Origin: Filobasidium wieringae
Lineage: Eukaryota > Basidiomycota > Tremellomycetes > Filobasidiales > Filobasidiaceae
Length of the DNA: 64,000 bases
Direction of reading: 5' to 3'
Assembly (NCBI GenBank): GCA_001600055.1
Contig: BCIV01000011.1
Coordinates: 248,001 to 312,000 of the forward strand
Below the pieces are notes generated by a model, which searched no databases, was not told the origin of the DNA, and worked only from the letters and a program-made list of their open reading frames with translations. Positions 55,530 to 64,000 of this stretch are shown in pieces (the first letter of the stretch is position 1; every line of letters starts with the position of its first letter). Both the position numbers and the translations under genes were made by a program.

Positions 55530-56719
55530 ATGGAATCCCAACTCATCTCATCAATTCTTGCCTCCCTGACTACCATCGCTTCCGAAACACTAGAAGAGAG
55601 CAGAATGGGCTATCTCTCATATTACCTCTACGGGCTGGGACTCAGTTGGGTCACGGTATTCATTATCATAGGGTTGTACTTGCTCCTTACGGGTATGTTG
55701 CTTAGCCCGGGCTGAATGGGGTCATGATTAAACTGACAACATTACACATCACGATAGGCCAAGGAGAAAGCTTCAACCCGGGGAAGTACTTGGAGGAAAC
55801 TTCGCCATATCTGTGGGCTCTTTTGGGGATCTCGTTATGTTTGGGCATGTCGGTGGTGGGAGCAGGATGGTAAGTGAACCTCTTTGTCTGATCATCAATG
55901 GCGAGCTTGACCGTTCATCTTGAATCTTCAACGCTTTCAGGGGTATCTTTATCACCGGAGCTTCGATATTGGGAGGAGGTGTGCGCGCACCTAGAATCAG
56001 AACGAAGAACTTGATCTCTATCATTTTCTGTGAAGTTGTCGCTATCTATGGTTCGTACAATCCTTTCTAGAATCCTTGCCGATCGGCTGATTTCGTTTCA
56101 TCTATACTTACAGGAGTCATCATATCCATTGTATACTCTTCCAAGTTGGCTGGAGTATCAGACGAAGCTCTGCGAAATCCATCAAACTATTACACTGGAT
56201 TCTCTCTTTTCTGGGGAGGATTGACAGTCGGTGAGATCAATCTCAGAGCTTGTCTTTTACATTTGTCTCATATCCCCTTCACGCGATTCTAGGTCTGTGC
56301 AACTTAATGTGCGGTATCTCGGTCGGGATCACTGGAGCTACCGCTGCTATCTCGGACGCAGCCGACCCATCTTTGTTTGTGAAGATCTTGATCGTCGAGG
56401 TAAGTCTCCGATTCCTTGCTCGACGAGAAGGGGTATTCCGATCCAGTCTCGTCCTACTGGATGTTAGTGATTGTGTTTTCTGATACTGACCGTATCTACC
56501 TGCTCCAGATCTTCGGATCCGTTCTAGGATTATTCGGTTTGATCGGTATGTACCGATGCAGTCCAAGTCGTTTTCTTTTTCTTTGCTGAGTGCAGCTGCT
56601 TTTTGCAAAACTACAGTCGGTCTCCTAGTCGTATGTCAGAATTCCTCGATTCTCACTGATTGAGCCAAACTGATCCCACTTCTCTCGCGCAGGCCGGAAA
56701 AGCCGAAGAGTTCGCATGA
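55530..56719 (+). CDS. VMA16: V-ATPase V0 proteolipid subunit c''
   Basis: Rotor-ring proteolipid of the vacuolar H+-ATPase. Exons: 55530-55692, 55758-55869, 55941-56050, 56114-56230, 56293-56399, 56509-56545, 56617-56630, 56693-56719 (228 aa, phases join; yeast Vma16 is 213). Five hydrophobic segments are visible. The proton-carrying glutamate is in [14 protein letters not shown], and further conserved runs are [32 protein letters not shown] and [20 protein letters not shown]. Exon 7 is a 14-nt microexon encoding GLLV between two ordinary introns. The extra N-terminal segment ([18 protein letters not shown]) distinguishes c'' from c and c'. Confidence 0.93.
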
Positions 56720-57735
56720 ATCAAGTCGATGCGAACACCTATAGTCCCATATACCACCGATAAGATGAACGTGTAGCCTGTGAGCGTGACGTATGTTCGA
56801 TAGAGGCGAACGATATGCAGTATATCGCAATCGGTTCTAGTCATGGGCTGATCTCTCATGAGAGACATTTGAAGTCGAAATGAGTCTAGTGTCGTTTCGC
56901 TTACATTGCCTACCACTCTCTGTGTCATACACCTCCCTTGTCAGCAGCTCCTCGTTAACATAGGACATTCTGACGGAGCGTTACGTTTCGTCGCCGAGAC
57001 CTCTAAAGACCTTAAATATTGTGCGTACTGTTGAGACCTACCTAGCAGGCACGCCACACCACACCACTTTCGATAAGTGAAGTAGGAGTATCACGCGATT
57101 TCAAGGTGATCTTGTGCGGGATAGCTTGATCTCTGGTAAAGCTAGACCTTCAGGGCTGGACGGGGGTTCGATACTCAGGCCCAATCTCCGCCCAATTGCA
57201 TATTCTTTGTGCTCAAATTGGGGATAAGTCTCCCGACCAGTTTTTCGAACTGCCTTGTTCTGCTGTGCTTGTCTTCGAACGATTCCTAGATGGAAGCTTA
57301 TGTCCGCACAAGGACAAGACGATATGCGCATGTCCACCGGGAAGCCATAGGCCATTGTCGCAAACAACATAACAATCGCAACATGTATAATAGATTACAC
57401 CACCTGAGACATCAAAGATCGGTGCAAGTCTGCAGATTTGCAGCTGCGCACTAGTTGTTCACTATCATTGAAGCTCGACGTCACCCGTCAACTAGCAGCT
57501 CGATTCACCCATTGTACGATTTAACGACCATCATGAACTGCTGAAAGGACTGTGCCGCCTCAACTGAAGACCCTTCCACGACTACTCGACGAAACAAAAT
57601 CTGCTGTCAATGTTGGCCGCCTAAAAAAGCCGATTTGCATCGTCTCCATTGCTTATAAGAGGAGTGCCCATCACTACCACACACCTTACGATCATACTCT
57701 ACAGCTTCAAGGATAGAATATAGAATCTTAAGATA
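56720..57735. other. 1-kb intergenic region, no supported gene
   Basis: No frame resembles a known family; minus 57101-57370 (89 codons) is unremarkable. A TTATAAG box at about 57653-57659 lies near 80 bp before the FunK1 ATG and probably marks its promoter. Confidence 0.45.
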
Positions 57736-60565
57736 ATGACCACTCGATCTCAGACTTCTTTCATCCGAGACGCACAAACTCGGAACGTTCAAGGTCCGAA
57801 CCTCCAGATCCAAACAGTGCAAACTGAAAACGCTCGGAACCATGATTTACAGGCCTTACAAGATCAACTCGGAGCAGCTCGGATTGAGGAGCGTCCCGTC
57901 GAAACGCCTACAGTAGAAAGCCTCAACACTGAGGACGTACAAGCTCGACCGAGGAATGCCTCTGGACGTTTCGAGAGCAGCAAATGCTACACAGCATACG
58001 GAAAGCTGGAAGAACTTACCGACTTACAAGAGCAGTTTCGCGATGTGGGCTGCCCATTCGATAAATTCACAAAACAGTATGGGCACACTGGCCATGGAAG
58101 AAAGTTGAAAAGGGCAGAGAAGATTTCCGGTTTGGCAAATTTCACTGGAAGTCAGAAACTTATGTTCCGGTTTCGGTATACCTCGTTCAACAGGCCAAAA
58201 CCATCCTCGGCCGCCGCGATTGCAGGCTTCCTGACAGACGAGGCTGCCCCCTGCCTGAGCGCAGTCGATGGTCACGGTGAGGATCATGCGGCAACTAGTG
58301 AAGCTACGGACGGACCGGTAAAAGCAAGGATCCGGAAAAGCTTGCATACGAAGTTCCGACCCCAATTCGTCGACATCAAACCATCCATTGGGCCTGCTGA
58401 GCAGGAGTTTCATCATCTCTGTTTCGCTGGGAAAGCTTACTTGAAATCAGTGGGGGGGAAAGAGCGGCTAGACAACTTTCGCAATCAACGTAAGCTTTCG
58501 GACGAAGAGATCTTTGAGCAACTCGGCGTTTCCATATCAATCCGGAGTCTAGAAGATCATACTTCAATACGTTACTGCCAGTTGTGGAACGGTATAGCCC
58601 GAGCAGTGGTTGGGCCCAGCTACAAGAATCTTTGTCATTGGGTTGGGTTGACTTCTCCAGAGGGTGATCCGGAGATGTCGGGACTCAGGCCAGATCTCAT
58701 CGTGCTAAAGAACGGTCGCCAAACTGTGTTCGATTCAGCTCTCAAGGTAGCGGTGTATTGTATGACAGAAATGGCCAGTGTGGGTGAAGGCAAGCTCGAG
58801 CGCTCCTTCGACATGGATATGGAGAATTCTGTTTTGCAGATGTTCAAGTATTCTGTAAGTCTCACTGTTTTTTCCTAGGATCGTTTTTCTAAGTTAGACC
58901 CTGTCTAGGCCCGACTTGTTCTCAAGAACCCGATTGCAGGACCTGTGTTCAGTTTCACTTGGAACGGCTGTCGAATCCGGTACAGGACCGTCACTCCCGA
59001 TTCTTTCAGTTCCTCTCGCTTGATTGACGTCAACCAAGAACAACATCAGCTGGACCTTGTTAAGATGGTAATTTTCCTATGCGGTCCCGTAGAACAGATT
59101 CTGCCAAGTTGGCAGCCCCAGTCGATCATCCGTGCCAGCCGGCCTGGCGGTAATGAGCACACTGAGGAATTGGCCTGGGAATATGACGGGACAGACTCTT
59201 TGATCCACAGTCGGGGAGGGCTACTGGATCGGGTCAGTGTTTGGAAGGGCTTTGCTGGCTCCCTGATGAAGCCCGCAGTCAGCAAGGTCAACTGGTTGGA
59301 TCCAGCGCTTGCGAAGCATCAGTTCAAAATACTATGTCTGCTGCAGGGCCAGGACCCTCTAACCCTGTTCCCCGACGCGGGACCCACTAGTGAGGCGCAG
59401 AGACTTGACATAATCGAGGAAACCTCATGGCTCGCCGATGTGAAAAGTTGGGTCACTAAGCCGCTCGCTTATGCAGATATAAGGGACCCTCAAGGATGGC
59501 TAGATGCACCCAAACGACCTGATCCTGAACATGACGATCCTCGGTTTCCACCGAAAACACTCGCAGTCCTCTTTACGGACGGCCCCGCCGATACAGCCAT
59601 CTCCAAAATCAAGGAGCTCGACCTGAAGCAGTTTCTGGGTCACCTTATTGACCTTATTGCCGAGCTGTGTTACACTTCATGTCATGGTGTTCACCATCGT
59701 GACCCGAACCGCGGGAACATGGTCGTAAGACAGACATCAAACGGTCTCAGAGGGTGCTATATAGATCACGGCAACGCAGCTTACGCCGGTGAGCGTCGTC
59801 GGATGGCCACGGACCTCCAGGATCACAAGAACGCCTGTGAAGAAGACGCTAGATCGGCAAACGTCTTGTTCATGTGTCTTGACTCGCTTGCCGGACAGGA
59901 TCTGCTCACGAACCTGAACGAATGTGAGGCACGGCTGGAACAAACTCTGAACAAGCCTGCTACGCGTCCGGGTGAGTTGGCTTTAGTGGATTTAGATTTG
60001 CGGAACGTCGAGAAAGCTCGTGGGGCTATCAAGGCACACGTCCTGCATCGTTACATCAGCGATCTCGAATCACTGCTCTACTGGTTCTGCTACGAGGTGA
60101 GTGATTGCCTCCCATGACACGAAAGTCATCGCCTTGACTGGATTCAGTCGCGCTAGCTCGGATCTAGAATCCATTTGGATGCCAATCCAGCAATTCAATT
60201 GGCTGAAAAGGTTTACAAGACCAGAACGTGGTTAGCAGGTTTAGATGACGTACGTATCTGATCTACGGACTACCAAACTTGATTTCTGAAATCGATGGAT
60301 TTCGTTCTGAAAGATGATGACCGAGATAATTCAAGGGCACACCGCCGAGGGTGAACTCAGCATAGTGCGACAAATGGTCTACGATCTGGCTAAGACAATT
60401 CAATCAGCCCGTACAAGTCTGGATCAAATGGATCGCGCAACTCTCAAGCCGGCACTGACGGAAGTCGAGAAGGACTGCTTCTTTCAATGTTACGACATCG
60501 CATCCAAGGCCAAATCTAGCTTGCGAAAGAAACCCACGCCGATCACGCCGATCAAAGTCAAATAA
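57736..60565 (+). CDS. fungal-type protein kinase-like protein (FunK1)
   Basis: Member of the FunK1 family, kinase-like proteins expanded in multicellular basidiomycetes; substrates unknown. Exons: 57736-58854, 58909-60096, 60157-60249, 60314-60565 (883 aa, phases join). The catalytic loop reads HHRDPNRGNMVV, with the catalytic Asp and metal Asn present. The DFG position reads DHGNA (IDHGNAAYAG). A C-lobe tryptophan block (DLESLLYWFCYE) follows. The N-terminal 200 residues are disordered and glutamine-rich. The conserved upstream FunK1 segment (LRPDLIVLKNG, FSFTWNG, LIDVNQEQ) is intact. The third exon's acceptor CGCTAG was chosen because the nearer TCTAG shifts the frame. The 1-kb spacer before it and its lineage-specific family suggest a more variable segment, with no sign of decay. 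Confidence 0.82.
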
Positions 60566-61102
60566 GCATGATTGATGTATGTCACTGCTGACCCAAGAAA
60601 ACGAGGAGTCTATTACATATATCGTGGAGCTTGATTGAGTCATGCAGCAAGCTGCAACAATATCTAGCTTTGTAGTATTTGTAGTCAACACGATATTGAG
60701 GGCTACATTAAACGATAATGAAGATACCCCACATCGCGAGCGTGATGCCTAGGTCTTCAGACGACTCCAAACCCCCACTGCTGCGAACTCCTAACTGAAT
60801 TATCGAGGATCACCTCAAACGTATCTATGCATATGGATGCAATTGATAAACACGTCACGTGTAACGCCAAGGCGGAGCTGTGCATAGCGCGGGCGTGATG
60901 ACGAACGAAGTGTGCAGCAGGTGCAGTAGCCATTATAATGCATAGTCCTTCCGTGTTCCGATCAGAATGCTCCTCACAGTCACACCAACTCTAGACATAT
61001 CAAGTACTATAGCGCTATAGCAGCTAGTAACATCACTAACAGTAACAGCCCGACTAGACAACCAGACTGCAGAACCCCTTCACAACAGACTCAATCCGAA
61101 TC
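60566..61102. promoter_or_regulatory. Het-C upstream region with 14-bp perfect palindrome
   Basis: The palindrome CTATAGCGCTATAG lies at 61007-61020, 83 bp before the ATG. A TATAA element is at about 60934. No gene is seen. Confidence 0.5.
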
Positions 61103-64000
61103 ATGATTTCTAGGTCCAGTCTGATTTTGCTATTCTTAACGGTGCTGGCTATTTCCTGCATCCAGCCTGCTGCCGCATTTGGTGCAGGTAACATCCCCTC
61201 CTACGCCTATCTGGAGGGAAAGGTCTGTCAATTCGCAACTCCTGATTGGGTCTATCTTATCGTGTCTGACTTCCTTTGCTTGTTCAGGCTTTCCGCCACG
61301 GCGATATTGATGGTGAGATTCGACCAGGTTATAGCTGAGAATTTCCACAAATAATTATATATCGTCCCAGATGTGTTGCAGAAACTTGCAAAGACAGCTG
61401 GGGGTGGGTTTCTCGCTTTTGGATCAAAGAAATTTGGTGGATTGGATACCAAAGTGAGCAAGACTTCTTGTTTGCAAAGCCTTGGTATATGCTCAGGAAG
61501 GACTCTACGTTTCATGCATTAGCGTGTTTACTTCGGTATGTCTCCGTTCCAGGCGCTGAGGGTGTACACTGCTCATCATTGTTGACGAAACTTACAGGTA
61601 GCTGGCTCAGGGATTATTCCCAGGCGGTAGACACTGCGTGAGTCTCGATCCCGCAACCTTTGTTGTGAGCTAGGCCACTAAATCCATCTCATTTGTGTCA
61701 CCAGCGGTCTCAAGAAACTGCCTTTGCAGTCCATAATCAACGTCATCATGGTTCTAGGATTCCTAGGAATGGGTTATGCAACTGCTGAGTAGGCACACGA
61801 GTATGCACTGCTTTGAAAATCAGAGCTGATCTCTTGTGATTGGTAGGTTCGAAGTCACCAAAGAACGCCTCGGGTGTTATCTTCCAACGGAACATATCGG
61901 TAAGACGGCTATCGTTCCTGAGAACCTTCAAGACTACCATAGGATCTAACACCCTGTTCTATCTGATAGACAACCCTAAGGGTTATCCAGAAGACGCTCA
62001 GAGATACGATCCGCGATTGAGAGGTCCTGTTGACCCTCGTGAGCTCGAGGTTGACCCTAGAACCGGTATGAAGAACTGTTAGTATCTTACGTCCGGTTGC
62101 AATGGGAGCCAGACTGATCGTTCTATTCCGGCTTGCAGATATAGCGAACGGTAATAATCACTTCCCTTTTTTGCGGAAGCTAGATACTGAACCCGATTTG
62201 CTTTAGAGGACGGAACATGGGATACCTCCAAGTCTTTAGTCCGCCGGGTGTTGACCGCGTGTATCAACGCGGGCAGACAAGCCCGTTCTACAGGAAACGA
62301 GGACACGTTGTATGAGGCATACAGGCTCCTTGGTTCGGCTGTAAGTATTTGCTCGAGCTGACTGGTGCCTAAGTCGACGCTGAGATGTTTCTCACAGCTG
62401 CATACATTGGAGGATTGTGAGCTGGTTCTGCGGGATATACAGGCCGGTCGGTACTAAATCCCTTCGTTCTTCCTTAGTCACCTCGCACTCCAACTGGTGC
62501 GAGTTGGCTCTGCAAAACATGGGTCATCGCGAGGTCTTTGCCCATGTGGGACGCAACGCGACCGTGCATGCTCCAAATGGCCAGAACGTCCCTATCTTGG
62601 TTACTGGGACCTTTGGAGGAGACGATTTCATCCACTCCTTACTTGGAGAAGCGGGTGACCATCTCAGTTCCGCCAGTGTCTCTGATCTGAACACCAAGGT
62701 TGCTTCCGCTCGATCCGCTGGGAACAACAACAACGATATTCTCCGTCAGCTATTCACCAGCTTGCCTGGTAGTACTGGAGGCGATTTGAGTCGTGAGATG
62801 AACGAGGTCGAGGGAATGAGGGCCGGTCCGGGTGGAATGGATCCCGACATGATGACGCCACAGCAATTACACGACACCCTCTGGAAGATCATGTCCTTCC
62901 GTGACAGCGTTTCGAAGAAGATTGAAAACACCCTCGAGAGGATCCCCGGTCTCGGATCCCTTGTTGAGAAGATCACCGACAGCATTTCGATCTTCATCTT
63001 TACCACTCTTGAGCCATACATGAAGCCAATCATCAAGCAGGCTACTACTGGTCTGGCACAAGGAAGTGCAGAAGTCATCTCCTCTCACGATCAACTCGAA
63101 GTGTTCCACGATCCCAATGCTTCTGATCCTACTCACAGTTTCTTGGCCAAAGACCACTTCGGAACGATTTTGAACGAGCCTGCGGGTTTGGTCGCCCAGG
63201 TCATCGTTGAGTACACCGTAATCCAGGTCGTCAAGGCTTGGGACGACAACTCGGTCGATCCCAGGCATCTTGCGGATGATGTCATGCAGTGTCTGTTCCA
63301 TCCCGCTTTTCACAATAGTAACTGTAAGCCCGCTTGATCGAATCTCTTAGGCTAGTTTACAGCTGATACTTAAGGACGGGTCAATCCAGCGGCGATCCAG
63401 CGTCAGATGTTAGAGAAGATGAGGCAGTGTGAGTCATCAGTCTTTCAACCAGTACAGAGTCTTCACCGAAACGCTGCCTTGATCAACAGGGTTCCAAGGA
63501 CAAGGGCACAACCAAGGAGAGATTATCAAGCGATTGACCGCAGACTCCGTTCAGAACCACAAGAACGTCCGAATCGGCAACAACAATGCCAACACTAATC
63601 ATGTACATGGGGCTCTTCCAGATGGAGGCCTGCAAAGTGTTCTTTCGCAGAACAACGTTCATGTCGTGAGTGAATTCAGACCCCTTAAGCGGAACCGCAC
63701 TACATCTGCTTTCTCTTTAGCCTGGCGCCGCGATCTTGAATGCGGGACAGGATGTCCTGGGAGGCAAGATGCCTTGGCAACAAGGGTTCGGAACCGGGAC
63801 TGCTGGGGGATCAACTGCTTGGAGAGACATGGACAATCAGGCTGGCGTTGCACCTCCCATTCACGCTAGCGGATACCAACAGTCCCATTCCGCCTATGGT
63901 GCCCCCTCATCCAACTTTGATGACACCGGCAGTACTGGTTACGGCAGGCCTCAACAACAGCCTGCATACGGAGGCGGCAATAATTATAATCGGCCTTCTC
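61103..64000 (+). CDS. Het-C family protein (partial, cut by window edge)
   Basis: Homologue of the fungal heterokaryon-incompatibility protein Het-C, a secreted or membrane-associated glycine-rich protein; its cellular role outside allorecognition is unclear. Exons: 61103-61222, 61288-61312, 61371-61453, 61523-61535, 61598-61637, 61705-61788, 61847-61899, 61970-62077, 62139-62150, 62207-62340, 62398-62416, 62478-63323, 63390-63428, 63490-63665, 63721 to beyond 64000 (phases join). A signal peptide of about 25 residues is followed by FRHGDIDDVL, RVYFGSWLRDYSQAVD, MVLGFLGMGYATAEFEV, EHIDNPKGYPEDA, RYDPRLRGPV and LEDFTSHSNWCELAL, all strongly conserved in Het-C. The C-terminal part turns Gly/Gln/Asn-rich (GQGHNQGE, NNNANTNHVHG, YGRPQQQ). 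Exons of 13 and 12 nt are present. The stop lies outside the window. Confidence 0.92.

Noticed and set aside
57101..57370. 89-codon minus-strand frame between VMA16 and FunK1
   Set aside because: No motif; ordinary spurious frame.
1..64000. CRISPR arrays, prokaryotic operons, ribosome binding sites, insertion sequences
   Set aside because: The window is eukaryotic with spliced genes throughout; no such structures were seen, and no intact transposase or reverse transcriptase frame was recognised.

Overview
The window is nuclear DNA of a basidiomycete fungus, most consistent with a Tremellomycete yeast related to Cryptococcus or Kwoniella. This rests on very dense short introns (mostly 55-70 nt, GT..AG with CTRA-like branch points), compact gene spacing, and the form of conserved proteins (SmD2, Cdh1, Erf2, UAP1, Het-C). 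All gene models were built by eye from frame continuity, splice consensus and remembered family motifs. For the completed models I checked that exon phases join and that the summed length is a multiple of three.

Layout, left to right: (1) 1-994, a gene-poor edge with short dispersed repeats. (2) ERF2-like DHHC palmitoyltransferase (+), CDH1/Fizzy-related APC/C activator (+), a small ER membrane protein resembling Pga1 (-), and a large serine-rich unknown protein (+). (3) RPP1/Rpp30 RNase P subunit (-), divergent from MRC1/claspin (+), which carries two MluI-type boxes in its promoter. (4) Pinin-like splicing protein (-), UAP1 (-), TAP42 (+). (5) Ure2-type glutathione transferase (+) and an alpha/beta hydrolase (-). 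(6) A 9.3-kb gene (+) encoding GCN1 joined in frame to a pICln domain, then dynactin p62 (+) and SMD2 (+). (7) IPK1 with an N-terminal GRF zinc finger (-), divergent from an importin-beta family receptor (+). (8) TPS2 (+), an Aro8-like aminotransferase (-), VMA16 (+). (9) A fungal FunK1 kinase (+) and the 5' part of a Het-C gene (+), cut by the right edge.

Most genes are housekeeping: cell cycle and checkpoint (CDH1, MRC1, TAP42), translation control (GCN1), spliceosome (pinin, SmD2, pICln), wall and stress carbohydrate metabolism (UAP1, TPS2), inositol phosphate signalling (IPK1), transport (importin, dynactin, V-ATPase).

The most unusual observations are two apparent domain fusions. GCN1-pICln has no ATG available for a separate pICln, and a stop codon overlaps a splice donor exactly at the junction. 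GRF zinc finger-IPK1 is the second. The pICln module also lies only 2.4 kb from SMD2, whose product belongs to the protein family that pICln chaperones.
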